Source: Candidatus Heimdallarchaeota archaeon | Lineage (GTDB): Archaea > Asgardarchaeota > Heimdallarchaeia > Hodarchaeales > Hodarchaeaceae | DNA length: 64,000 nucleotides | Reading direction: 5' to 3' | NCBI GenBank assembly: GCA_020353515.1 | Contig: CP070695.1 | Coordinates: 2,905,231-2,969,230 of the forward strand | Shown here: positions 55,294 to 64,000 of the stretch, piece by piece | How positions within the stretch are numbered: the first letter of the stretch is position 1 | Layout: every line of letters starts with the position of its first letter | Position numbers and translations under genes: made by a program | The notes under the pieces: generated by a model | Told to the model about the DNA's origin: nothing | Database searches by the model: none | The model's input: only the letters and a program-made list of their open reading frames with translations

Positions 55294-58200
55294 CTATTCC
55301 ACTTGGATTTCGTTCGGAGCTTTGATTAAATCGAGAGGAAGAAGAAGTTGAAACTCATTTCCCTTAGGATCTAAAGATCGTATTTTAATTGATCCTCCAT
55401 AATGTTGCATAATAACAGAGGCAAGAGCAATTCCTATATTATGTCCAATTATTTCCCACTCGTCGGTAATTTTACCTGACAGTTTCGAAACTGTTTCTTC
55501 TGACAATGGTTCAGAACAACAATCGCTAATGAGAACGCAGAAAGATGAAGGGAGGAATGAACCTGTAACTTCAACGCTTGTTTCTTTACTAATACCTTTA
55601 GAGGTTAAAATGAATAAGAATAATTCTTTAAATACATCATTGAGCTTGTCATCACAACTAACTTGAATCTCAAGTGTTTCATTTTCGATGTTGATAGTCT
55701 GAGGATATTCTGATAATTCAGAGATATTTTTATTAATAATATCTAGAAGGGAAGAACTCTCTTCAGGTCGAAAAAAGGGTGACTGAAGAACCCCAAAAAT
55801 TTTATTTACTCTATCAATGGTTTTAGATGAACCAGAAGCGATATTTATGGCATCATTCACGATATTATCATCTAATTCAAGCTTAGATTCATACATCAAT
55901 GTCAGTAACTCTAAATTATTGATGATTTTTTGCATATCATTATTTATGAAATGACTAAGCATTGCATGATAGCGTTCTTCTTCAAGCTTCACTTGTAGGA
56001 GTGCCTTTTCTGCTCTTTTACGTTCAGTAATATCACGTACAATACCTTGAATAACGGGTTTCCCGCTAATTTCGAAGAGGCTTGAAGAAACTTCTGCGGG
56101 AAATACCTCCCCAGTCTTTTTCTTGAATTCAATCTCAAAATTTACATAACCTTCTTTTGAGACGGTTTCAAAGGCTTCCTTTGATGTTGTAAGCATACCA
56201 AAGGGATGGAGCTCTGATATGTTGATTAAAAGAATCTCTGGTTTTGAATATCCAAAAAGTTCTAACGTTTTCTTATTGACATCAATGATATTACCTTCTA
56301 AATCATGTAAGAAGATCGAATCATTAGAATAATGGAAAAGATCACTATACTTCTCCTCGCTTTGCTGTAATTCTCTTTCAACACGCTTCTGTTCTGTTAT
56401 ATCGGTAGATAATACAAGAACTCCTTGAAATTCGCCAGTTATTGAAAAAATTGGTGCAGCAGAAACAATTACAGGAATAATTGTTCCATCTTTAGCTATT
56501 ACATTACTTTCATAGGTGCCGCTAACACCTTTAGGACGTTTTGCAGTTTCAAAACGGGATGCTTCAAGATCATTTTCAGGAACTATAAAACTCCAGTGTT
56601 TGCCAATAAGCTCTTCTTCAGTATAACCTAATGTTTCCAGTGTTTTAGGATTAACAAAAGTAATAAATCCATCTGGATCTTCTACAGTAAGTCCCTCTTC
56701 TAATTTTTCAATAAGCTTTTGATATTTCTCTCTTTCCTCACCTAAGGCTTTCTCCATCTCGATTCTTTCAGTAACATCACGAACAATTCCACGAAATCCG
56801 ATAATTTTTCCAGCAGGATTCCGTATCGGGGACACAGAGGACTCACTAATTCCTTTAACTCCATTTTTTCTTATAAATCCGAAATCAAGAACTTTAGTGG
56901 GCTCTCCTGTTCGATAAACAGTATTATACGTTCGATAGACCTTTTTAGCTGTCTCCTCATCCATATAGTTACGGTAGTTCATTCCTAACAATTCAGTACG
57001 GGAGTAACCTAAGATATTGCAAATTGAGTCGTTAAAGAACGTGAAATTCCCAGCAATATCTACTTCATAATACCCTTCCTCAATCGTTTCTAAGATAGTT
57101 CGGTATTTCTCTGCACTCTCTTCGAGTTGTTTCTCGTACAGCTTTCGTTCAGTGATATCTGTAAAAACAGTTAAAACACCATCGAACTTCCCAGTGACAG
57201 AATAGATAGGAGCAGCTGTTATAATGACAGGGATTTCATGACCATCTTTTGCTCGAAGACCTGCTTCATAAGTACTACTGATCCCTTTTGGACGTTTAGC
57301 AGTCTCTTCCTTGATTTTATTGCCATATTCTTCTGGCACAATGTAACTCCAATGCTTCCCTAATAATTCTTCTTCAGTGTAACCTATCAATTCTGCTGTT
57401 CTTGGGTTTAGAAAAGAAATTTTGCCTTCCACATCTTCTAGGAGAACTCCTTCCTGTAATTTTTCTACAAGCATTTTGTATTTTTCTTTTGATTCTCTTA
57501 AAGCTAGTTCTGCTTGTTTACGTTCAGTAATGTCAATTAAAGTGACTAAGTTAGCAGTTTCACCCATGTAAATGATGGATTTAGAGTAGTTATCAACCCA
57601 TTTTACCTTATTAGATTTAGTAATTAATCTATAAGAATAGTTTGTTACAATATCTTTATCTCCTAATTGCTTTTTCCGTCCCTGTTCCATTACAAACATC
57701 TTATCTTCAGGGTATATAACCTTAGCAGACTCTCCTGGTTCCCAATTAAGTATTTCTTCAATTGAATATTCAAAAATATCCGCTAATGCTTGGTTAGCAT
57801 ATTTTAATACATCATCCTGAAGAATTCCTATTCCAATCAAAGTGCGTTCTGAAATGACCCTAAACTTCTGTTCACTCTCTTTCAGGGCCTCCTCTACCAT
57901 TTTACGATCGGTTATGTCAATCATAGAAGCAAAAAAGCTATGAGGTTCACCAGATTCAGATTTAATCAAGCTAATGGATATTTCAATCGGAAAAAGTGTC
58001 CCATCTCTCTTTTTGGCAAGTAAGTCACCCATCCAACTACCTTCTCTAAGTAAAATTTCCCTTGTATCAAAGAAAATCTCAGACTTGGAAGTAAAATCAG
58101 TCATCGGTTTTCCAAGGACTTCCGATTTATCTTCGAACCCATACATGTCTAAGAAAGAAGAATTGACATAAGTCAATCTTCCATCCAAGTCAGAAATATT

Positions 58201-59853
58201 GATAGCACTAATAGATGAATCGATCGCATTACTTTTTGCTCTAATTTCCATGTCAGCTATCTTACGCTCTGTTATGTCTCTTACAATGCTGATAAAAGCA
58301 AATGGATCTCCATTTACATCAGTTATCATCGCTGCGCTCAATTCTGCTGGATAAAAAGTTCCATCTAATCTCATTAATCTATATTCAATGTTTGATACCG
58401 TTTCTCCCTGTAAAGTTTTTTGAGCGTAAGCAATAGCAATTTCCTGGTCTTCAGGTGCAATTAAATCAACAGCATTTTTTCCAATTAGTTCTTCAGCAAT
58501 ATTTGCACCACTTACCTTAATTGCTTGCTTGTTGACTGCTATTATATTGAAATTAAGATCAGTTAGAGTTATAGCATCAGGAGAAAGTTCAATTAACCTC
58601 CGATAACGCTCCTCACTTTCCCTTAAAGCTTGTTCGGCTTGGATTCGCTCAGTAATATCGCGTACAATACCTCTAAATCCAAGAATCTTACCACTGGAAT
58701 CAACTAGTAGAGATACAGATGCTTCGATATTCCTTTTTTTTCCATCTTTTCTGATAATCTCCCAATTAAATCCTCTTTTGGGCTCTTGTGAATTATAAAC
58801 TGCATTAAAAGTCTTGAATACAACCGTAGCGGTTTGTTCGTCACAGAATCGCTTATAACTCGAATTCATAATTTCTTGTCGCGCATATCCGAAAATTGTA
58901 CATAGTGAATCATTGAAGAAAATAAATTCTCCTGCTAAATTTACTTCGTAATAACCGTCTTCTATGTTTTCAAGAATAGTCCTGTATTTTTCTTCACTTT
59001 CCCTTAATACTTGTTCCACTTGTTTCCGTTCACTAATGTCACGGATGATCGCGAGATCAGCTGGCTTACCCTGATAATTGATTATACCAGCATTTACCTC
59101 AATCTCCAATAATCTGTCATTTTTTAGTACTAATTTTGTTTCATATATCGGGGAGACACTCTCACCAGCCATACGTCCCTCATAACGATTGATAACTTCA
59201 TGAACTAAGTCCGGATGAATATAATTCATAATAGGAGTATTATAGAGTTCTTCTGCTGTATAACCAGTTATTCGGGCTAAACTAGGGTTAATATACTTTA
59301 TTAATGAATCCTGAACTATCGCTATGCCATCATTTGCTCGTTCAACTAAATTACGATATTTTTCTTCGGATTCCTGTAATTTTATCATTGCTTTTTTCGA
59401 TTCGGTAACATTTTTTATAACAGTTACAACACGGGAGACAGTCCCCTCAACAATAATCGGGATCTTCCGTGTTTCAATAATGAATTCATCATCCCTAATC
59501 TTAGTGTGTTCTTCAGTAATCAAAGGTTTTCCAGTACTAAATACTTGGTTATATTCATCAATAATCCTATCTGAGAGGAAGGGAAATACTTCGGTAATTT
59601 TTTGACCAATTACATCTTCTTTAAGGCCTAGTTCTTTGTTCCATTGCTTAAATGTAGAGTTGAATAGGATGAATCGTAAATCAGAACCAACAACATGGAT
59701 GGCATCACCCATTGAATCAAGTGTCTGACGTAAATGCAGTCCTATTTCCTCTTGAGATGTCTTTATCTCCTTTTGTTCAGCTAAATATCTCTTTATCACT
59801 TCTTTTACATCTGTAGGAACATCTGGCCTATCAAGTAAGGTTTCTAATTCCAT
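55294..59853 (-). CDS. giant ten-PAS sensor with degenerate kinase-like C-terminus
   Basis: The 1519-residue cytosolic protein carries about ten PAS domains in a row, starting at HLRQTLDSMGDAIHV and ending before residue 1285, each closed by an ITERK/ISERK-type motif. Some units are closer to each other than to the rest (TILENIEDGYYEV and TILETIEEGYYEV), which suggests internal duplication. The C-terminus repeats the module of the downstream gene: His1301 in SHFINNDMQKI and an HNIGIALASVIMQHYGG G2-like box, with no clear N box or DxGxG. PAS domains bind small ligands or flavins or haem. Signal inputs and kinase activity are unknown. The two genes may derive from one duplication. Confidence 0.9.
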   Translation of the reverse strand: MELETLLDRPDVPTDVKEVIKRYLAEQKEIKTSQEEIGLHLRQTLDSMGDAIHVVGSDLRFILFNSTFKQWNKELGLKEDVIGQKITEVFPFLSDRIIDEYNQVFSTGKPLITEEHTKIRDDEFIIETRKIPIIVEGTVSRVVTVIKNVTESKKAMIKLQESEEKYRNLVERANDGIAIVQDSLIKYINPSLARITGYTAEELYNTPIMNYIHPDLVHEVINRYEGRMAGESVSPIYETKLVLKNDRLLEIEVNAGIINYQGKPADLAIIRDISERKQVEQVLRESEEKYRTILENIEDGYYEVNLAGEFIFFNDSLCTIFGYARQEIMNSSYKRFCDEQTATVVFKTFNAVYNSQEPKRGFNWEIIRKDGKKRNIEASVSLLVDSSGKILGFRGIVRDITERIQAEQALRESEERYRRLIELSPDAITLTDLNFNIIAVNKQAIKVSGANIAEELIGKNAVDLIAPEDQEIAIAYAQKTLQGETVSNIEYRLMRLDGTFYPAELSAAMITDVNGDPFAFISIVRDITERKIADMEIRAKSNAIDSSISAINISDLDGRLTYVNSSFLDMYGFEDKSEVLGKPMTDFTSKSEIFFDTREILLREGSWMGDLLAKKRDGTLFPIEISISLIKSESGEPHSFFASMIDITDRKMVEEALKESEQKFRVISERTLIGIGILQDDVLKYANQALADIFEYSIEEILNWEPGESAKVIYPEDKMFVMEQGRKKQLGDKDIVTNYSYRLITKSNKVKWVDNYSKSIIYMGETANLVTLIDITERKQAELALRESKEKYKMLVEKLQEGVLLEDVEGKISFLNPRTAELIGYTEEELLGKHWSYIVPEEYGNKIKEETAKRPKGISSTYEAGLRAKDGHEIPVIITAAPIYSVTGKFDGVLTVFTDITERKLYEKQLEESAEKYRTILETIEEGYYEVDIAGNFTFFNDSICNILGYSRTELLGMNYRNYMDEETAKKVYRTYNTVYRTGEPTKVLDFGFIRKNGVKGISESSVSPIRNPAGKIIGFRGIVRDVTERIEMEKALGEEREKYQKLIEKLEEGLTVEDPDGFITFVNPKTLETLGYTEEELIGKHWSFIVPENDLEASRFETAKRPKGVSGTYESNVIAKDGTIIPVIVSAAPIFSITGEFQGVLVLSTDITEQKRVERELQQSEEKYSDLFHYSNDSIFLHDLEGNIIDVNKKTLELFGYSKPEILLINISELHPFGMLTTSKEAFETVSKEGYVNFEIEFKKKTGEVFPAEVSSSLFEISGKPVIQGIVRDITERKRAEKALLQVKLEEERYHAMLSHFINNDMQKIINNLELLTLMYESKLELDDNIVNDAINIASGSSKTIDRVNKIFGVLQSPFFRPEESSSLLDIINKNISELSEYPQTINIENETLEIQVSCDDKLNDVFKELFLFILTSKGISKETSVEVTGSFLPSSFCVLISDCCSEPLSEETVSKLSGKITDEWEIIGHNIGIALASVIMQHYGGSIKIRSLDPKGNEFQLLLPLDLIKAPNEIQVE

Positions 59854-60102
59854 TTCAATTCACTGAAAGTGGAGTTTTTCCACATTTAGTATTTATTATT
59901 AGATGTTTATTATATGGTTTTTCAATCAGAAATGTTCTTTGAGTTCAAGCTAATATTAGAGGAGCAGCTTAAATTGCTTCCGTTGCTTTCAGATAAGGAC
60001 AATCCAAACTGTATATATTACTTACTAATTTTCAATACTTATCTGAATCTTATCAAACGTAAAACAGAGTTTTCAAGAAATTATTAATGATAAATTTAAT
60101 CC

Positions 60103-60810
60103 TTACTTGAGATATAAAATATCTAGTAAGGATAGAATAGCTTCATTAACCATTACAGCTGCAAAACCAAGTAAAATAATAGCTGTTCCTCTTTGTACCC
60201 AAACAAACAGCTTTGGATTAGGTAACCTCCCTATCACCGCTAGTAACGTTGTAAAAAACACCTGCCATATTAATACTCCTGATAAAAACATCATAACAAT
60301 TCCTAATCGAAAGAGGGGATTAGGTACGTTAAGATCGCTAAATAAGATTAAAGTTCCCATAGATACCCACCAAAGATACGACCATGGGGAGGTGACGACT
60401 ATTGAAAACCCAGTTATATATTGTTTAACCAACCGTGAATAGTCTGAACGTAAGGTTTCATTTTGATCATTCAGGCGATCCTCAAGAGAAATTTGTTTAG
60501 CAATTAGTGCTGAAATCCCTAAAAAACCCAGGATTATTATGTTCACAGTAAATAGTAAAAATTTGATAATTGGATTTAAAAAGACATCTGTTAATATTTC
60601 TCCGCCTATTGTTAATGCTGAAAAGGCAACAACGAAATCTCCCGTCATTGCACCTATTCCTGTAATTATAGCTGACCCCCAAGCAAGTTTCTCACTGACA
60701 GCTTTATCTAACGCTTGTTTAATCACTTCCGCATTTATTGGTCCAAGGGGAGCTGCTAGTGTAAATCCTAAAAACGCAACAAAGATCCATATGTTTATTA
60801 CATCATCCAA
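60103..60810 (-). CDS. LysE/RhtB-family exporter
   Basis: The 235-residue membrane protein has the six-helix LysE layout, with the signature AAPLGPINAEVIKQAL near residues 19-34, TGDFVVAFSALTIGG, a basic cytosolic loop, and SIVVTSPWSYLWWVSMGTL in the second half. The family exports amino acids or other small molecules. The substrate cannot be inferred. It is divergent from the GH4 operon with a 199-base gap. Confidence 0.85.
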   Translation of the reverse strand: MDDVINIWIFVAFLGFTLAAPLGPINAEVIKQALDKAVSEKLAWGSAIITGIGAMTGDFVVAFSALTIGGEILTDVFLNPIIKFLLFTVNIIILGFLGISALIAKQISLEDRLNDQNETLRSDYSRLVKQYITGFSIVVTSPWSYLWWVSMGTLILFSDLNVPNPLFRLGIVMMFLSGVLIWQVFFTTLLAVIGRLPNPKLFVWVQRGTAIILLGFAAVMVNEAILSLLDILYLK

Positions 60811-61009
60811 TTCAGAATTTACCTCTTGTTTGTTTTAGATAGAGAATAAAAACATTTGTACTTTTATTTTTCCCGATTTAAGCGCTGATTTCTATTACAT
60901 TAACGAGCTTTGTGATTTGAACATTACCAGAGAAAATAAGAATTGAATAATTTGAATGCTTCCTTGTTATTCGTACTATATCTAGTAACGAATAGCAGGT
61001 GTTATATGA

Positions 61010-62380
61010 ATGTCGGATGGCCCAAACATTGTTATTATAGGGGCAGGTAGTGCCAGTTTTGGTTTAGAAAACTTGGGAGGAATTATGCAGCATGAAGCCT
61101 TGAAAGGATCCACTTTAGCTCTTGTTGACATAAATGAAGGGAATTTAGAACTAGTTACTGCTTTAGCACATTGTATGAATGAAGAATGGAATTCAAATAT
61201 GCTTATCTCTTCAACCACTGATCGAAAGAAAGTTCTACCTGACGCTGATTTTGTTATCCTTTCAGTCGCAGTGGATAGGGAAAAAACTTGGATAAAAGAT
61301 CATGAAATTGGATTAAAACATGGGATCTGGCATTATGCTGAAAATGGTGGACCAGGAAGTTTTAGTCACACCGCACGAGGGCTAGCTTTTATTATGCCAA
61401 TTCTATATGACATTCATGATTTAGCACCGGACTCATGGTTAATTAACTTCACAAATCCAGTCCCACGGATTCAATATGCTGCGAATTATGCCAATCTCAA
61501 ATGTGTTAGCTATTGTCATCAACTCTGGCATGGGTATTCTATTGTCGGCCGGATATTAGCTGGAGATCTGGGAATTACTGAACATCTTGATTGGATATAT
61601 GAGTGGACTGATGAAAGTTCTGAAAAACAAGGATTATTCACTGTTAAAGCAGTTTTGGAGTATGAAATTCTTGCAGCAGGATTAAATCATTTTTCTTGGA
61701 TGACTGATATTAGACGCAAGGACACTGGGGAAGATCTATATCCTTTAATTAAGAATGAAGTTCTTAAACTTCCTTCCAACTTCGAACCTCTCACTCAAGA
61801 TGTTTTTAAAACGTTTGGTCTTCTTCCTATTCCTGGAGATTGTCATTTATGCGAATATCTTCCCTTTACTTATACACAAGAAAATTGGTCGCATTATAAT
61901 ATTGCCCTTTACGATTTCAAACGAGCTGAAATAAAAAGAGATCAAATGTGGAAACAAATTCGAGAAATGGCAAGTGGAAAAAGATCTCTTGCTTATTTAA
62001 TATCAAATCCGTTCGATCGGGGTGAAGAGATCATAACAGGGATATATTCTAATGCGAACTCATATGAACCAGCCCTGAATATTACTAATAATGGTACTAT
62101 TGATAATTTACCTAATGATGCAGTTGTTGAAGTACCTGTTATCCTTAATAGAAAAGATGTCTCAGGTTTGCGAATGGGACCATTACCAGAAGGAATAGCT
62201 GCATTATGTCAACAGGAAATATCAATTGCCAAACTAATAACGAAAGCCTCTATAGAAGGAGACCGAGAAGCTGCTCTTCAAGCATTTGTTTTGATGGTCG
62301 ATGATTTCAGATTGGCTGAAAATTTGCTTGAAGATTACATCCAAACCCATAAGAAATATCTCCCTCAATTTTATACTTAA
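61010..62380 (+). CDS. glycoside hydrolase family 4 enzyme
   Basis: The 456-residue enzyme starts at ATG 61010 with AGGTG eight bases upstream. It has the GH4 NAD-binding loop (NIVIIGAGSASFGLENLGGI), the NFTNPVPRI motif, a conserved Cys-His pair (YCHQLWH) that binds the catalytic Mn, and GLNHFSW. GH4 enzymes use NAD and a metal in an elimination mechanism and act on alpha- or beta-glycosides, including phosphorylated disaccharides and galacturonides. The specific sugar is not apparent. It begins an operon with a HAD phosphatase and an MFS transporter, which suggests a sugar utilisation unit. Confidence 0.92.
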   Translation: MSDGPNIVIIGAGSASFGLENLGGIMQHEALKGSTLALVDINEGNLELVTALAHCMNEEWNSNMLISSTTDRKKVLPDADFVILSVAVDREKTWIKDHEIGLKHGIWHYAENGGPGSFSHTARGLAFIMPILYDIHDLAPDSWLINFTNPVPRIQYAANYANLKCVSYCHQLWHGYSIVGRILAGDLGITEHLDWIYEWTDESSEKQGLFTVKAVLEYEILAAGLNHFSWMTDIRRKDTGEDLYPLIKNEVLKLPSNFEPLTQDVFKTFGLLPIPGDCHLCEYLPFTYTQENWSHYNIALYDFKRAEIKRDQMWKQIREMASGKRSLAYLISNPFDRGEEIITGIYSNANSYEPALNITNNGTIDNLPNDAVVEVPVILNRKDVSGLRMGPLPEGIAALCQQEISIAKLITKASIEGDREAALQAFVLMVDDFRLAENLLEDYIQTHKKYLPQFYT

Positions 62381-62439
62381 GGTTCAGCAATGCTTTTTAC
62401 TTCTGTTCATTGAATCACATTACGATTTGGAGCTATTAC

Positions 62440-63093
62440 ATGAATAAAGAATTAAAATTACTAATTTTCGATTTAGATGATACCTTACTTCATTCAAATA
62501 TTAAATATTCGAAGATTCGACTCCAAATTGCGAACCTTTTTCCAAATCACCTTTCAAAGGAAATCATATCTAAAACACCAATTCTCGAATTATTAAAGAA
62601 ATTAGAGCATTTAAACTCTGATAAATTTGCTGAAGGTTATCGGATAGTTGATGAAGCTGAAAAAGAAGCAACTCAAACTGCAACTGTAATATCAGGAGCT
62701 GAAAAGATCCCTGAAATGCTAAAGAAATACGCCCTAGATTCAGTAATATATACAAATAACTCTAAACGAACCATTGAACTCTATTTAGCTAATCCGACTT
62801 TCAAATTCCTTAAGAAATTTTATATTTTAACTAGAGACGATGTTAACCATCCCAAACCTGATCCTGAGGGACTATTATCCATAATAAAAGAATTTCGGGA
62901 TAAACAGATCACAGAAGATAATACAATATACATAGGTGATTCATATATTGATGCAATAGCCGCAGACAAAGCAAATATCAGATTTATTTGGTTCAATTCA
63001 CGAAAAATAGATCAAACCCTATTTCCAAGTTCTCCGTATGCCATTTTAACTGAGTGGTCTGATTTTGAGGCAATTCTAAAAGGTCTGTGTTAA
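62440..63093 (+). CDS. HAD-superfamily phosphatase
   Basis: The start is ATG 62440; an in-frame TTG at 62410 is less likely. The 217-residue enzyme has motif I FDLDDTLLHSN, a helical cap (residues 20-90), motif II Thr in SVIYTNNSKRT, motif III KPDPEGLLSI and motif IV GDSYIDAIAA. This is the phosphoglycolate/beta-phosphoglucomutase-like branch. It lies 59 bases after the GH4 gene and two bases before the MFS gene, so it may dephosphorylate a sugar intermediate of the same pathway. Confidence 0.85.
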   Translation: MNKELKLLIFDLDDTLLHSNIKYSKIRLQIANLFPNHLSKEIISKTPILELLKKLEHLNSDKFAEGYRIVDEAEKEATQTATVISGAEKIPEMLKKYALDSVIYTNNSKRTIELYLANPTFKFLKKFYILTRDDVNHPKPDPEGLLSIIKEFRDKQITEDNTIYIGDSYIDAIAADKANIRFIWFNSRKIDQTLFPSSPYAILTEWSDFEAILKGLC

Positions 63094-63095
63094 CA

Positions 63096-64000
63096 ATGAC
63101 AAAAAATTTCAGTCCAACAAGCAATCTCATTGCATTATGTTTAGCCTCATTTGTTGTAGTAACAGGATTTGGAGTCATATTACCCTTCTTCCCCTTATAC
63201 GCTAAAGAGATATTATTTAAGTTCTACTTCCTCGGTTTCCCGATTGGAATAGCTTTCCAAATCGGGATAATGACCTCTGCTTTTATGTTTACAAGATTTC
63301 TTTTAGCTCCAGCATATGGCGACCTATCCGATGTTTCAGGACGAAAACCTATAATCCTAGTCGGAATGAGTATATACACATTTCTATTGTTCGGATTTGG
63401 TCTTGCATTTGACTTTTTATCGTTATTAACTTTGCGAGGATTGCAGGGAATAGCTTCTGCTGCTGTTTGGCCAGTTGGAGAGGCATTAATTGTCGATACA
63501 TCTTCTAAAACCTCAACAGGGAGAAATTTAGGCTATTATATTATGTCCATGCAGGCAGGAATGGCAGCTGGCCCATTTATAGGCTTTATCTTTTATGCAA
63601 GCCTAAATGGATTTGTTGGTTTCCCTCCATTGTTAGCATATCGTTTGACTTTCATATGTCAGGGGATTATGGGGCTTCTAGCAACTATAATAGTAGCTCT
63701 CTTGGTCAAAGATCCGAGTCAATTTGAGAAAGAGCCTTTATCCATCATTGCTAGTTTCGTGATTGCAATAAAACAGATGGGAAGAAAAACGATCCAGAGT
63801 CCAAAATATCTAATAACAATATTCTCTGGTTCAGCAGTTTATAGGAATAAGAGTCTTTATACAATTTATTTAGTAGCCATAATCAATGGTTTTGGTAATG
63901 CTATGATCTTTCCAATTATTGCCCTCTTTCTTGATGATTATTATTTATTAGACCCTGAAATCATCGCTTTGGTCATTGGTGTTGTAGGTATTCTTGCACT
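63096..64000 (+). CDS. MFS transporter, 3' end outside the window
   Basis: The first 301 residues are visible and the frame is still open at the window end. It has the MFS features: about eight membrane helices so far, the loop 2-3 motif GDLSDVSGRKP (form GxLxDxxGRK), and a Gly/Arg-rich helix 4 (LRGLQGIASAAVWPVGEAL). The gene starts two bases after the HAD stop. As the third gene of the GH4 unit it is a candidate sugar or glycoside importer. Substrate and completeness cannot be judged. Confidence 0.88.
   Translation, partial: MTKNFSPTSNLIALCLASFVVVTGFGVILPFFPLYAKEILFKFYFLGFPIGIAFQIGIMTSAFMFTRFLLAPAYGDLSDVSGRKPIILVGMSIYTFLLFGFGLAFDFLSLLTLRGLQGIASAAVWPVGEALIVDTSSKTSTGRNLGYYIMSMQAGMAAGPFIGFIFYASLNGFVGFPPLLAYRLTFICQGIMGLLATIIVALLVKDPSQFEKEPLSIIASFVIAIKQMGRKTIQSPKYLITIFSGSAVYRNKSLYTIYLVAIINGFGNAMIFPIIALFLDDYYLLDPEIIALVIGVVGILA

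Noticed and set aside
55294-59853. Periodic repeats that could suggest a CRISPR or satellite array
   Set aside because: The periodicity is that of homologous PAS domains at protein level; nucleotide repeats are not identical and the frame is continuously open.

Overview
The window reads as a chromosomal segment of an Asgard archaeon; a Heimdallarchaeia-like lineage is possible, but the sequence alone does not settle this. The evidence is a close eukaryote-type actin (31590-32732), a Rab-like small GTPase (2581-3153), a tandem Roadblock/LC7 protein (736-1458), archaeal family-B DNA polymerase, archaeal-style PheS/PheT, inositol-1-phosphate synthase, AT-rich intergenic DNA with TATA-like boxes, and mixed ATG/GTG/TTG starts. 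Some starts are preceded by GAGGT-type ribosome binding sites. No rRNA, tRNA, CRISPR array, transposase or phage gene was recognised.

Region 1 (0-7 kb): a possible gene remnant, the Roadblock protein, a TPR-like protein and, convergently, the GTPase, which may form a small GTPase-regulator neighbourhood. Then follow a zinc-ribbon/nuclease-like protein, acylphosphatase, inositol-1-phosphate synthase and a proline/threonine-rich low-complexity protein. Region 2 (7-19 kb): a 1947-residue membrane-anchored alpha-2-macroglobulin with a thioester motif, PolB with an unusual motif B, an MFS transporter fused to a PhoU-like domain, and an unknown multi-pass membrane protein. Region 3 (19-31 kb): mostly single genes: a DUF6125-like protein, a B12-binding radical SAM enzyme, nitroreductase, small membrane proteins, two HAD phosphatases, a MoxR AAA+/VWA pair, a secreted Asp-box (sialidase-fold) protein and two overlapping MscS channels.

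Region 4 (31-40 kb): actin behind a long non-coding leader with a strong palindrome, a serine hydrolase, a longin-like unknown, then an ArsR regulator divergent from a two-domain disulfide oxidoreductase and a thioredoxin-fold protein (a likely redox module), and a DUF1156 DNA methylase. Region 5 (40-51 kb): a frameshifted zinc-ribbon gene, the TldE/TldD pair, three very small genes, beta-carbonic anhydrase, pheS-pheT, and a receiver/PEP-synthase-like fusion.

Region 6 (51-64 kb): bacterial-type glutamate dehydrogenase behind an RNA-like leader, two paralogous PAS sensor proteins (3 and 10 PAS domains) with a shared, degenerate kinase-like C-terminus, a LysE exporter, and a GH4 glycosidase-HAD-MFS operon cut by the window edge. 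The best candidates for new biology are the receiver/PPDK_N fusion, the giant PAS sensors, the MFS-PhoU fusion, the actin control region and the Roadblock/TPR/GTPase group.
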